Part shown: positions 23,036 to 31,762 of the stretch, in pieces
Position numbering within the stretch: the first letter of the stretch is position 1
Layout: the number at the start of each line of letters is the position of its first letter
DNA from: Oscillospiraceae bacterium
Lineage (GTDB): Bacteria > Bacillota > Clostridia > Oscillospirales > Ruminococcaceae
Assembly (NCBI GenBank): GCA_014799395.1
Contig: JAAVID010000097.1
Coordinates: 1 to 32,390, forward strand
Length of the DNA: 32,390 nt
Direction of reading: 5' to 3'
The notes under the pieces: model-generated
The model's input: the letters and a program-made list of their open reading frames with translations, nothing else
Told to the model about the DNA's origin: nothing
Database searches by the model: none
Position numbers and translations under genes: made by a program

Positions 23036-24469
23036 TTACTCGGAGAGTTTTTTGCGTATATACTCCTGTATAGCTTTTGGTGAAGCCGCGCCCTTAAGCG
23101 CCTTGTTCGCCTGTCCCATAAAGAAGCCGAATACCTTCTGGTCGCCGTTCTTGTACTGCTCTACGGGCTTGGGATTGTTCGCGATTATCTCGTCGACTAC
23201 CTTCGCCAGCAAGTCGTTGTCCTCCTTTATCCAGAGGTCGTCGCGGTCGGCGATGTCCTTAGGGCTGCCGCCGTTTTCGATCATCTCGCGGAGTACCGTC
23301 TTGGCGTTCGCCTGCGACACCTTGTCCGTCTGCATAAACTGTACGAGCTGAGCGAACTCCCTGCCGCCGAATTTCAGCGCGTCCATATCCACCTCGCCAA
23401 GGTTGATACGGCGCATAAGCTCGCCGATTATATAATTTGCTACCGCCTTGGGATTGTCGTATTCCGAGATAGCTTCGTCAAAGAAATCGCACACGCGCTT
23501 GTCGCCGACGATAATATCCGCGTCCGCTTTCTTTATCCCGTATTCGTCGACGTATCTTGCCACGCGCTGCTCGGGCAGCTCGGGAATGGAACGCTTTATC
23601 TCGTCAAGCTCCTCCTCCGTGAAGATGATAGGCGGAATATCGGGGTCGGGGAAGTAACGGTAATCATGAGCGTCCTCCTTGGAGCGCATTGCCGTGGTCT
23701 CGCCGAGCTGCTCGTTGAAACGGCGTGTCTGCTGTATCACGCGCTCGCCGTTCTCCAACAGCTCCTCCTGCCGCTCGATCTCGACTTCGATCGCTCTCGC
23801 AATTGCTTTGAGGGAGTTGAGGTTTTTAAGCTCCGTGCGCGTTCCGAGCTCCGTTGAACCCTTGGGCGCAATGGAGATATTAACGTCGCAGCGGATAGAG
23901 CCCTGTTCCATTTTGCAGTCGCAGATACCCGCGTATTGCAGCAGCAGCTTTATCTTCTCGATAAACGCTATGACCTCGTCGGCGGAATGGAAATCCGGCT
24001 CGGTGACTATCTCGATAAGCGGAACGCCGCAGCGGTTGTAGTCCGCGAGCGAAACGCGGTTTACGTCGTCGTGAACGAGCTTTCCCGCGTCCTCTTCAAG
24101 GTGAATACGGTTTATTCTGATTATCTTATCTTCGCCGTTTACGTTAATGTTGACCGTACCCGAAAGGCATACGGGGCGCGGCATCTGCGATATCTGATAC
24201 GCCTTTGGCAGGTCGGGGTAGAAATAGTTCTTTCTGTCCCATTTCGTGAAGCGCGAGATGTCGCAGTTCATAACATAGCCCGCCTTGATAATGTACTCGA
24301 CCGCCTTTTGGTTGAGCACGGGCAGAGTTCCCGGCAAGCCGCTGCAAACGGGGCAGCAGCGCGAGTTCGGAGTTCCGCCGAATTCCGCGGAGCAGGTGCA
24401 GAACACCTTGGATTTCGTCAGCAATTCCGCGTGTATTTCAAGACCCATTGTGGGAAAATAAGCGCTCAT
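23036..24469 (-). CDS. gatB: Aspartyl/glutamyl-tRNA amidotransferase subunit B
   Basis: GatB (477 residues) phosphorylates and amidates Glu or Asp on misacylated tRNA-Gln/Asn, using ammonia from GatA. LEIHAELLTKSKVFCTCSAEFGG and CPVCSGLPGTLPVLNQKAVE at the start contain the zinc-binding cysteines. The HLEEDAGKLVHDD and GVPLIEIVTEPD blocks belong to the kinase cradle. The helical and YqeY-type tail (from about 300) binds tRNA. The ATG has a GGGGGTGAAG site, 12 bp after gatA. Length is standard. Confidence 0.98.
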   Translation of the reverse strand: MSAYFPTMGLEIHAELLTKSKVFCTCSAEFGGTPNSRCCPVCSGLPGTLPVLNQKAVEYIIKAGYVMNCDISRFTKWDRKNYFYPDLPKAYQISQMPRPVCLSGTVNINVNGEDKIIRINRIHLEEDAGKLVHDDVNRVSLADYNRCGVPLIEIVTEPDFHSADEVIAFIEKIKLLLQYAGICDCKMEQGSIRCDVNISIAPKGSTELGTRTELKNLNSLKAIARAIEVEIERQEELLENGERVIQQTRRFNEQLGETTAMRSKEDAHDYRYFPDPDIPPIIFTEEELDEIKRSIPELPEQRVARYVDEYGIKKADADIIVGDKRVCDFFDEAISEYDNPKAVANYIIGELMRRINLGEVDMDALKFGGREFAQLVQFMQTDKVSQANAKTVLREMIENGGSPKDIADRDDLWIKEDNDLLAKVVDEIIANNPKPVEQYKNGDQKVFGFFMGQANKALKGAASPKAIQEYIRKKLSE

Positions 24470-24481
24470 TTCTTCACCCCC

Positions 24482-25930
24482 TTACAGCTTCGGAGCAGCG
24501 GGCGTAAAGCCCTGCTCGAACGCGTCCGCGACTTGCAGGATAGTCTGCTCGTCAAAGCGCTTTCCGATTATCGACATACCGATAGGCAATCCGCTCTCCG
24601 TATAGCCGCAGGTCGTTGAAACGCCGGGCAGCTTGGCGATATTCACCGTTACCGTGCAGATATCCGCCTGGTACATCTTTACGGGGTCGCTGTCCTGCGA
24701 GCCTATTTTGTACGCGGGCGTGGGCGCTGTCGGCGTGAGGATAACGTCCGCCTGCTCGAAAATTTGATTATACTGGCGGATTATCTCCTGTTTCAGCGCG
24801 AGAGCCTTTTTGTAATACGCGTCGTAGTAGCCGCTGGAGAGCGCGTAGTTTCCGAGAAGTATGCGGCGCTTGACCTCCTCGCCGAAGCCGCGGGAACGGC
24901 TGTCGCGGATAAGCTCCTCAAACGTTCTTCCCTCGCCGCGGAAGCCGTACTTGATACCGTCGAAGCGCGAGAGGTTGGAAGCCGCCTCCGCGCAGGCTAT
25001 CAGATAATAAGCCGGGATAGCGTATTTAAGCCCGGGCATTGAGCAGTCGACGAGCACCGCGCCCTGTTTTTCAAGCTCGTGCGCCGCGTTCATAACGGCG
25101 GTCTTTACGGCGTCGTCAACGCCCTCCGCGTAAAACTCTTTCGGGAGCGCTATTTTCATACCCTTTATCGGCTGACCGAGCTTCTCGGTGAAGTCGGGAG
25201 TATCTACCCGCGCGGAGGTCGCGTCGTGCCTGTCGTGACCGCATATCGCGTTTAGCATAACGGCGCAGTCGCGCGCGTCGTTGCAGATCGGACCTATCTG
25301 GTCGAGCGAGCTTGCGAACGCCACAAGACCGTAACGCGAAACGCGCCCGTAAGTAGGCTTGATACCCGTAACGCCGCAGAACGACGACGGCTGACGTATC
25401 GAGCCGCCCGTGTCGCTTCCGAGCGCCGCGGGAGCGAGCGAAGCCGCGACGGCAGCCGCCGAGCCGCCCGAAGAGCCGCCCGGAACGCGCTCGAGGTCGT
25501 ACGGGTTCTTTGTCTTGGCGAACGCGGAGGTCTGGTTGGAGCCGCCCATAGCGAACTCGTCCATAGACGTGCGCCCGAGCAGGACGTACCCCTGCGCGTT
25601 CAATTTCTCAATGACCGTCGCGTTGTACGGCGGAATGAAATTTTCCAGCATTTTACTTGCGCAGGTCGTGCGCACGCCGTCAACGCAGATGTTGTCCTTT
25701 ATCGCGAGCGGAATGCCCGTCAGCGCCGCCGCCTTGCCCCCGTCGATGAGCTTCTGGGCGTTTTCGGCGTCTTTCATCGCCTTTTCCTTTGTTACCGTGA
25801 TGTATGAAAGCAGGTCTTTGTCGACCGCTTCTATTCTTTTGAAATATTCTCCGCAAAGCTCCGCCGCGCTTATCTGTTTATCGTCGAGCGCCTTTCGCAG
25901 AGCGCGGAGGCTTGTTCTTATAAGCTCCAT
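24482..25930 (-). CDS. gatA: Aspartyl/glutamyl-tRNA amidotransferase subunit A
   Basis: GatA (482 residues) is the amidase-signature glutaminase of the transamidosome. The catalytic triad is K78 (in IPLAIKDN), S153 in GGSSGGS and S177 in GSDTGGSIRQP, matching the family numbering closely. The glutamine pocket and TPTAPTPA region are also present. The ATG has an AAGGAGGA site, 12 bp after gatC. It works only in complex with gatB and gatC, which flank it in the order C-A-B. Presence of GatCAB suggests indirect synthesis of Gln-tRNA and/or Asn-tRNA. Confidence 0.98.
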   Translation of the reverse strand: MELIRTSLRALRKALDDKQISAAELCGEYFKRIEAVDKDLLSYITVTKEKAMKDAENAQKLIDGGKAAALTGIPLAIKDNICVDGVRTTCASKMLENFIPPYNATVIEKLNAQGYVLLGRTSMDEFAMGGSNQTSAFAKTKNPYDLERVPGGSSGGSAAAVAASLAPAALGSDTGGSIRQPSSFCGVTGIKPTYGRVSRYGLVAFASSLDQIGPICNDARDCAVMLNAICGHDRHDATSARVDTPDFTEKLGQPIKGMKIALPKEFYAEGVDDAVKTAVMNAAHELEKQGAVLVDCSMPGLKYAIPAYYLIACAEAASNLSRFDGIKYGFRGEGRTFEELIRDSRSRGFGEEVKRRILLGNYALSSGYYDAYYKKALALKQEIIRQYNQIFEQADVILTPTAPTPAYKIGSQDSDPVKMYQADICTVTVNIAKLPGVSTTCGYTESGLPIGMSIIGKRFDEQTILQVADAFEQGFTPAAPKL

Positions 25931-25942
25931 TGCGCGTCCTCC

Positions 25943-26227
25943 TTACTCAACTACCTTGGGAACAACATAGCACCCGTTCGTATTCTCGGCGTTGGAGAGC
26001 AGCTTTTCCGTCGGGAAGCTCTCCTCGGGAACGTCCTCTCGGGTATCGCCGAAGCGTATCTCGTTGCCGTCCTTGGTATCGTCGTAGGTAAGGTCGAACT
26101 CCTTTATCTCGTCCATAAGGTCGATAATGTCGCTCATTTCGCCCATTACCTTTTTCATACCCTCTTCATCGTAATCGAGCTTGGACAGCTCGCAGAGGTG
26201 CTGAATCGTTTTTATTTCAATTGCCAT
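25943..26227 (-). CDS. gatC: Aspartyl/glutamyl-tRNA amidotransferase subunit C
   Basis: GatC (94 residues) is the small stabilising chain wrapped around GatA and GatB. IQHLCELSKLDYDEEGMKKVMGEMSDIIDLMDEI is the expected N-terminal helical hairpin, and REDVPEESFPTEKLLSNA is the extended segment. The ATG at 26227 has a GAGAGG site; a further in-frame ATG 48 bp upstream would begin almost at the promoter and is unlikely. It is the first gene of gatCAB. Confidence 0.95.
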   Translation of the reverse strand: MAIEIKTIQHLCELSKLDYDEEGMKKVMGEMSDIIDLMDEIKEFDLTYDDTKDGNEIRFGDTREDVPEESFPTEKLLSNAENTNGCYVVPKVVE

Positions 26228-26263
26228 AGCCGTATCCTCTCTTTCGCAATTCATACATCTAAT

Positions 26264-26292
26264 ATTATATCCCATTTTCCAACTTTTTTCAA
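26264..26292 (-). promoter_or_regulatory. Sigma-A promoter of gatCAB
   Basis: TTGAAA (26287-26292) and TATAAT (26264-26269) are separated by 17 bp. The start lies close to 26257, so the leader is about 30 nt. The AT-rich 200 bp beyond it (26293-26497) shows no gene or structure I can name. Confidence 0.8.
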
Positions 26293-26497
26293 TAGCAATT
26301 TGGCAAAAAATACAATTTATACAAAATAACGAATTTTTTGCATTATATCACGCCACATTCTTGCAATTACAACTAAACGCCAAGAGAAAGCTTTGCGATT
26401 TTTCGGAATACCCCGATATAATTTCCTGTATATGTATTTAATGGAAGTATTCACCATTAAAAATGAAAGTTCAAAACAAAAAACTTGCAAAAGGCGC

Positions 26498-26526
26498 TTG
26501 ACATTTTTTTCAAACGGTGTTATAAT
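26498..26526 (+). promoter_or_regulatory. Consensus sigma-A promoter of the glutamate synthase operon
   Basis: Perfect TTGACA (26498-26503) and TATAAT (26521-26526) with a 17-bp spacer and extended TGT make this the strongest-looking promoter in the window. The leader is about 178 nt. Confidence 0.9.
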
Positions 26527-26530
26527 GTAA

Positions 26531-26596
26531 ATGTTGAGAAATGTTGAAAAAGCGCCGAGTTTGCGTTATTCAACATAGCTAACATAGTTTTCAACA
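26531..26596 (+). promoter_or_regulatory. Paired direct and inverted repeats at the glutamate synthase transcript start
   Basis: Two adjacent 10-bp repeats, ATGTTGAGAA (26531-26540) and ATGTTGAAAA (26541-26550), are followed by two inverted copies: TTCAACAT (26569-26576) and TTTTCAACA (26588-26596). They can form nested or alternative hairpins in RNA, or be read as an operator just after the -10. A further 8-bp-type hairpin (about 26673-26691) sits immediately before the AAGGAG site of the first gene. Confidence 0.55.
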
Positions 26597-26710
26597 ATGC
26601 GGCGGAGGAATTTTTCCAAGTTGCCGGTTGTGAAATTTTTTCGCGCTTACAATTGCGCATGGCAGACAATAAGGTCGGAATTTCCGTCCTGTAAAGGAGT
26701 AGTGAACTTA

Positions 26711-27826
26711 ATGTTACTGAAAGAGGGAGCAACACGAATTCCCGCGGGCTGCGCGATCTCGGGCTTCATAAACAGAAGCGGCAGACGTACCGACGGCAGC
26801 GTCATCGTGAATTCGATAGCCTGTATGCACGAGCGTTCAAACGGCTTGGGCGGCGGCTTTGCGGGGTACGGGATATACCCCGAGTACAAGGATCAGTACG
26901 CGCTGCACGTTTTTTACGATTCGAGCGAGGCGCGTATCAAAGCCGAGGCGTTTCTCGACCGCCATTTCGACGTGGTGAACCTGTCGAGGATACCCGTCCG
27001 CAAAAACCCGAACATCACCGACGAGCCGCTTATCTGGCGCTATTTCGTCAATCCCCTGCCAACGAAATTGCAGGACAGTCAGCTTGACGAGCGCACGTTC
27101 GTCGCGAAATGCGTCATCAAGATAAACGATAAGATAGACGGCGCGTACGTGTTCTCGAGCGGCAAGAATATGGGCGTTTTCAAGGCTGTCGGCTATCCCG
27201 AGGACGTCGGCGACTTTTATCGCTTAGAGGAATACGCGGGCTGGGCGTGGACGGTCCACGGACGTTACCCGACCAACACCCCCGGCTGGTGGGGAGGCGC
27301 GCACCCGTTCTCGCTACTGGACTACACTATCGTCCACAACGGCGAAATTTCGTCCTACGACGCGAACCGCCGCTTTATCGAGATGTTCGGCTACAAGTGC
27401 AACCTGCTCACCGATACCGAAGTCATTACATATATAATAGACTACCTTAACAGACGGCTCGGAATGCCGCTGGAGGACGTTGCCAAGGTAATAGCCTCGC
27501 CGTTCTGGAGCGAGCTGGAGAGCGGAAAGTTCTCCCCCGAGGAAACGGAAAAGATACGCCATTTCAGAAACGTTTACTCAAGCCTGCTGATAACCGGACC
27601 GTTCTCAATAATACTCGGCTTCAACAACGGTATTATGGCGCTAAACGACAGGCTCAAGCTGCGTTCGATGGTAGCCGCCGAGAAGGACGACACCGTTTAT
27701 ATTTCGTCCGAGGAATGCTCGATAAGGACAATGTGCCCCGACGTTGACAGGATATGGAGTCCGCGCGGCGGCGAGCCTATCATCGTCACGCTCGACAAGA
27801 ACGCACAGGAAAGGGTGGGAAAGTAA
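26711..27826 (+). CDS. Glutamate synthase, glutamine amidotransferase (class II) subunit
   Basis: This 371-residue protein is the stand-alone N-terminal domain of glutamate synthase, releasing ammonia from glutamine. Cys14 in AGCAISGF is the likely N-terminal nucleophile after removal of a 13-residue propeptide. The family signature WTVHGRYPTNTPGWWGGAHPF and IVHNGEISSYDANRRF is clear, followed by LTDTEVITYIIDYL. I chose the ATG at 26711, preceded by AAGGAG; upstream in-frame codons lie in the leader. The following FMN subunit starts directly after its stop. This matches the split archaeal/Thermotoga arrangement rather than one large GltB. Confidence 0.92.
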   Translation: MLLKEGATRIPAGCAISGFINRSGRRTDGSVIVNSIACMHERSNGLGGGFAGYGIYPEYKDQYALHVFYDSSEARIKAEAFLDRHFDVVNLSRIPVRKNPNITDEPLIWRYFVNPLPTKLQDSQLDERTFVAKCVIKINDKIDGAYVFSSGKNMGVFKAVGYPEDVGDFYRLEEYAGWAWTVHGRYPTNTPGWWGGAHPFSLLDYTIVHNGEISSYDANRRFIEMFGYKCNLLTDTEVITYIIDYLNRRLGMPLEDVAKVIASPFWSELESGKFSPEETEKIRHFRNVYSSLLITGPFSIILGFNNGIMALNDRLKLRSMVAAEKDDTVYISSEECSIRTMCPDVDRIWSPRGGEPIIVTLDKNAQERVGK

Positions 27827-29329
27827 GTGATAAATTATATGAACCCTCTTTTTGAGGTGATAAGAAACCCCGACAGGTGCATAAAGTGCCGCGTTTGCGA
27901 GCGGCAGTGCGCCAACGAGGTACATAAATACGATCCCGACCTCGACAAAATGGTCGCGGACGAAATGACCTGCGTGGACTGTCAGAGGTGCGTCTGCCTC
28001 TGCCCCACTCACGCGATCAAGATACGCCCGAACGAGAACCAATTCCGCGAGAACGGCAACTGGCAGCATACCGTTATGGACGAGGTATACAAGCAGGCGG
28101 GAAGCGGCGGAGTTCTGCTGTCGGCAATGGGCAACCCCAAGGACTACCCCGTTTACTGGGATAAGATACTGCTGAACGCGTCTCAGGTAACCAACCCGCC
28201 TATCGACCCGCTCCGCGAGCCTATGGAGACCAAGACGTTCCTCGGCAAGAAATCGCAGAAAATTTCCTACGACGAGAACGGCAGGGCGCATTTCGAGAAA
28301 ACGCCGTATCTGGAGCTTGACGTGCCGATAATGTTCTCGGCTATGTCGTTCGGCTCTATCTCCAAGAACGCTCACGAGTCGCTCGCGAGAGCGGCGGAGG
28401 AGCTGGGAACGTTCTACAACACGGGCGAGGGCGGTCTGCACGAGGACTTCTACAAGTACGGCGCGAACACGATCTGCCAGGTGGCTTCGGGACGCTTCGG
28501 CGTGTTCAAGGGCTATCTGGACGCGGGCGCGGCTATCGAGATAAAAATGGGTCAGGGCGCAAAGCCCGGTATCGGCGGACATCTGCCGGGAATGAAGATA
28601 AACGACGAAATTTCCAAGACCCGTATGATACCCAAGGGCACGGACGCTATCTCCCCCGCTCCTCACCACGATATTTACTCTATCGAGGACTTGAGACAGC
28701 TCGTTTTCTCGCTGAAAGAAGCGACCGGCTGGGAGAAGCCCGTTATCGTAAAGGTCGCGGCGGTGCATAACGTTGCGGCTATCGCTTCGGGAATCGCGCG
28801 TTCGGGCGCGGACATAATCGCGATAGACGGCTTCCGCGGCGGTACGGGCGCTGCTCCCACGAGAATACGCGACAACGTGGGTATCCCGATAGAGCTCGCG
28901 TTGGCGAGCGTTGATCAGCGTCTGCGCGACGAGGGAATACGCAACGACGTGTCTATCGTCGCGGGCGGTTCTATGCGTTCGGCGGCGGACGTAGTAAAGG
29001 CGATAGCGCTCGGCGCGGACGCGGTGTATATCGCTTCGGCGGCGCTGCTGGCGCTCGGCTGTCATCTCTGCCGCTCCTGCAACACGGGAAAGTGCAACTG
29101 GGGCATTGCGACTCAGAGAGCGGACCTGGTAAAGAGACTTAACCCCGACATCGGTTATAAGAGACTTGTAAATCTCGTTACCGCCTGGGATCACGAAATA
29201 AAGGAGATCATGGGCGGTATGGGTATCAATTCCATCGAGGCTCTGCGCGGAAACAGACTTATGCTGCGCGGTATCGGTCTCAATCAGAAGGAGCTGGATA
29301 TTCTCGGTATCCAGCACGCGGGCGAATAA
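27827..29329 (+). CDS. Glutamate synthase, FMN-binding synthase subunit with two 4Fe-4S clusters
   Basis: This 500-residue catalytic subunit forms glutamate from 2-oxoglutarate and ammonia. A bacterial ferredoxin domain comes first, with cysteines at 18/21/24/28 and 49/52/55/59. The FMN TIM-barrel follows: SFGSISKNAHESLARAAEELG, NTGEGGL, KMGQGAKPGIGGHLPG, DGFRGGTGAAPTRI. Near the end CHLCRSCNTGKCNWGIATQ gives the 3Fe-4S ligands. The start is GTG at 27827, adjacent to the preceding stop, with GGGTGG upstream; an ATG 12 bp later is possible. Confidence 0.95.
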   Translation: MINYMNPLFEVIRNPDRCIKCRVCERQCANEVHKYDPDLDKMVADEMTCVDCQRCVCLCPTHAIKIRPNENQFRENGNWQHTVMDEVYKQAGSGGVLLSAMGNPKDYPVYWDKILLNASQVTNPPIDPLREPMETKTFLGKKSQKISYDENGRAHFEKTPYLELDVPIMFSAMSFGSISKNAHESLARAAEELGTFYNTGEGGLHEDFYKYGANTICQVASGRFGVFKGYLDAGAAIEIKMGQGAKPGIGGHLPGMKINDEISKTRMIPKGTDAISPAPHHDIYSIEDLRQLVFSLKEATGWEKPVIVKVAAVHNVAAIASGIARSGADIIAIDGFRGGTGAAPTRIRDNVGIPIELALASVDQRLRDEGIRNDVSIVAGGSMRSAADVVKAIALGADAVYIASAALLALGCHLCRSCNTGKCNWGIATQRADLVKRLNPDIGYKRLVNLVTAWDHEIKEIMGGMGINSIEALRGNRLMLRGIGLNQKELDILGIQHAGE

Positions 29330-29343
29330 GGGGGGCAGGACTG

Positions 29344-29778
29344 ATGAAAAAGGTTTACGTTAATGAGGACTGGTGCTTGGCCTGTCACCTCTGCGAGTTC
29401 TACTGCGCGGCGGCTAACAGCGGAGCGCCCGATATGATAAAGGCGTTCAAGAGCGGCAAAAAGCCTATTCCCCGTATCCAGGTGGAGGAGGGCAGCGAGG
29501 TGAACTTCGCGGTACAGTGCCGCCACTGCGACGGAAAAGCCTGCGTTAAGGGCTGCATTACGGGCGCGCTTTCGATAGTCGACGGAGTTGTCGTGTGCGA
29601 CGAGAACCGCTGCGTGGGCTGCGGAACGTGCGTGCTGAGCTGTCCGTTCGGCTGTATCGTTTTCGACGAGGAAAATCACAGAATACAGAAGTGCGATCTG
29701 TGTACGAAAAATCACAACGGCGACCCGGCTTGCGTTCAGGGCTGCCCGAACAACGCTATAGTGTTTGAAGAGAGGTGA
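29344..29778 (+). CDS. Four-cluster 4Fe-4S electron transfer protein (HydN/CooF-like)
   Basis: This 144-residue polyferredoxin has four cysteine clusters: CLACHLCEFYC (from residue 11), CRHCDGKACVKGC, CVGCGTCVLSCP and CDLCTKNHNGDPACVQGCP. The pattern is that of HydN/CooF/DmsB-type subunits binding four 4Fe-4S centres. It probably carries electrons from the downstream flavoprotein to the synthase subunit. The ATG has a GGGGGG-type site. It is embedded in the operon, 14 bp after the synthase subunit and 5 bp before the reductase start. Confidence 0.94.
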   Translation: MKKVYVNEDWCLACHLCEFYCAAANSGAPDMIKAFKSGKKPIPRIQVEEGSEVNFAVQCRHCDGKACVKGCITGALSIVDGVVVCDENRCVGCGTCVLSCPFGCIVFDEENHRIQKCDLCTKNHNGDPACVQGCPNNAIVFEER

Positions 29779-29783
29779 GCGGA

Positions 29784-31013
29784 ATGAATTATGTAATTAT
29801 CGGAAACTCCGCCGCGGCGGTCGGCACTATCGCGGGTATACGCGAGATCGACAGCACGGGCAAGATAACCGTCATCTCGGACGAGAAATATCACACCTAT
29901 TCGAGACCGCTTATCTCGTACTGGCTGCAAGGGCGCGTTTCGGACAAGAATATCTACTACCGCGATCCCGACTTCTACGAGAAGAACGGCGTGGAGACGG
30001 TTCTCGGAAAAAAGGTCGTTAAAATAGACACGGCTAACAAGTCGGTCGTGCTTGACGACGGTCTTGCCGTGCCGTATGACAAGCTGATGGTGGCGACTGG
30101 CTCAAAGCCGTTCGTTCCGCCGATGAACGGTCTGGACAAGGTGCATTATCACACGTTTATGAGCTTTGACAGCGTTAAGGCTATCCGCTCGGAGATAAAG
30201 GACGGTATGAAGGTGCTGATAATCGGCGCGGGTCTTATCGGTCTGAAAGCCGCCGAAGCGCTTCACGAATACAACGCGAAGATAACCGTCGTGGATATGG
30301 CGGACAGGATTTTACCGTCTATACTTGACGTTCGCGCGGGTATGAAAATGCAGAAGCATATCGAGAGCAAGGGCGTGAAGTTCATTCTCGGAACGTCCGC
30401 GGACGAGTTCACCGAACATTCGGCGAAGCTGAAAAACGGCATGACCGTGGATTTCGATATGCTGATAATCGCGGTCGGAGTTCGCCCGAACACCGAGCTT
30501 GTAGCGGACGCGGGCGGAAAGGTGGAACGCGGCATAATCACCGACCTCACCCAGAAAACCACCCTCGACGACGTTTACGCGGCGGGCGACTGCACGGTAT
30601 CTCACGACGCTTCCTCCGACACCGACAAGATCCTCGCGCTTCTGCCGAACGCGTATATGCAGGGCGAAGCCGCGGGCAAAAATATGGCGGGCAGAGAGTT
30701 CAACTATGTGAACGCGATACCCATGAACGCTATCGGATTTTTCGGTCTGCATATAATCAGCGCGGGTTCGTATGACGGCGAGGAATTTATCGACGAGACC
30801 GAGAATACATATAAAAAGCTGGTATTCCGCGACAATACGCTTAAGGGTTACATTCTTATGGGCGACGTGCGCCGCGCGGGAATTTATACCTCTATGATAA
30901 AGGAGCGCCTCGACCTCGGCGAAGTCGACGTTGAAATGCTGAAATGTAGGCCGCAGATGATGATGTTCGGCAAGGCGCGGCGCGAGGAAAAGCTGGGAGG
31001 TATCAAGAGATGA
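29784..31013 (+). CDS. NAD(P)H/FAD-dependent oxidoreductase, electron donor subunit
   Basis: This 409-residue two-dinucleotide-fold flavoprotein resembles NADH oxidase / rubredoxin reductase. The FAD fold starts at YVIIGNSAAAVGTI; the NAD(P)H fold is MKVLIIGAGLIGLKAAEAL. The C-terminal FAD block is TTLDDVYAAGDCTVS. It is not the usual GltD, which carries its own ferredoxin domain; here the separate polyferredoxin supplies that function. I use the ATG at 29784, which has GAGAGGTGA at good spacing, in preference to a GTG at 29775 overlapping the previous stop. It probably feeds electrons to glutamate synthesis. Confidence 0.9.
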   Translation: MNYVIIGNSAAAVGTIAGIREIDSTGKITVISDEKYHTYSRPLISYWLQGRVSDKNIYYRDPDFYEKNGVETVLGKKVVKIDTANKSVVLDDGLAVPYDKLMVATGSKPFVPPMNGLDKVHYHTFMSFDSVKAIRSEIKDGMKVLIIGAGLIGLKAAEALHEYNAKITVVDMADRILPSILDVRAGMKMQKHIESKGVKFILGTSADEFTEHSAKLKNGMTVDFDMLIIAVGVRPNTELVADAGGKVERGIITDLTQKTTLDDVYAAGDCTVSHDASSDTDKILALLPNAYMQGEAAGKNMAGREFNYVNAIPMNAIGFFGLHIISAGSYDGEEFIDETENTYKKLVFRDNTLKGYILMGDVRRAGIYTSMIKERLDLGEVDVEMLKCRPQMMMFGKARREEKLGGIKR

Positions 31014-31729
31014 CGATAAACGCGGCAAATTACGAAAACACCGAGCTCAACAAGCTCATACGCGAAAGCGCGGACGAAAAGCTGGAGCTTGAAAACGTGC
31101 TCGGTCACAGATATATCGGCGCGGGGCTGTCGGGCAAGGAGATCCTGATAAAGGGCACTCCCGGAAACGCTCTCGGCGCGTATCTCAACGGCTCTAAGAT
31201 AATCGTCCACGGCAACGCTCAGGACGCTATCGGCGATACCATGAACGACGGCGCTATCATCGTTCACGGAAACTGCGGCGATACCACGGGCTACGCAATG
31301 CGTTCGGGCGAGATATATGTCGAGAAAAACGCGGGCTACCGCGTGGGAATCCACATGAAGAGCTATCAAGACCTGTACCCGATAATCGTTATCGGCGGCA
31401 AGGTCGGAGACTTCCTCGGCGAGTATCAGGCGGGCGGTATAATCATCGTTCTCGGTATCGGTATCGAGGGCTGTCCCGTCGGCTCGTTCTGCGGCACGGG
31501 AATGCACGGCGGCGAGATGTTTATCCGCTCCGAGACCGCGCCCGAGGGCTTGCCCGTTCAGGTGTGCTGCACCGAGGCGACCGACGAGGAAAAGCAGACG
31601 ATAAGGAAGTATATAGAGCGCTTTGTAAAGCATTTCGGCAACGATACCGACGAGCTGCTCAAATCGAAATTCTGGAAGCTCACGCCGAACTCGGCTTCGC
31701 CTTACAAGCAGCTTTACGTTAATAACTAA
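31010..31729 (+). CDS. Glutamate synthase GXGXG (alpha C-terminal domain) subunit
   Basis: This 239-residue protein is the right-handed beta-helix domain normally found at the C-terminus of large GltB. Repeated G-x-x-x-G strands are visible: GHRYIGAGLSG, GTPGNALGAYLNG, GNAQDAIGDTMNDG, GNCGDTTGYAMRSG, IGGKVGDFLGEYQAGG. It has a structural and interdomain role. Its ATG overlaps the reductase stop as ATGA, with GGGAGG upstream. In fused enzymes this domain helps to form the intersubunit ammonia path. Length is close to that of archaeal stand-alone copies. Confidence 0.94.
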   Translation: MTINAANYENTELNKLIRESADEKLELENVLGHRYIGAGLSGKEILIKGTPGNALGAYLNGSKIIVHGNAQDAIGDTMNDGAIIVHGNCGDTTGYAMRSGEIYVEKNAGYRVGIHMKSYQDLYPIIVIGGKVGDFLGEYQAGGIIIVLGIGIEGCPVGSFCGTGMHGGEMFIRSETAPEGLPVQVCCTEATDEEKQTIRKYIERFVKHFGNDTDELLKSKFWKLTPNSASPYKQLYVNN

Positions 31730-31762
31730 AAAACAGCATTTTTTTCACGGGGAGCGGACGGT

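Noticed and set aside
26300-26497. Possible small gene or riboswitch in the AT-rich spacer between gatC and the glutamate synthase promoter
   Set aside because: No open frame with a ribosome binding site and no conserved riboswitch core was seen.
27641-29317. 558-codon minus-strand open frame opposite the glutamate synthase FMN subunit
   Set aside because: Shadow of a gene with complete FMN and Fe-S motifs; composition is Arg/Val/His-rich with no domain.
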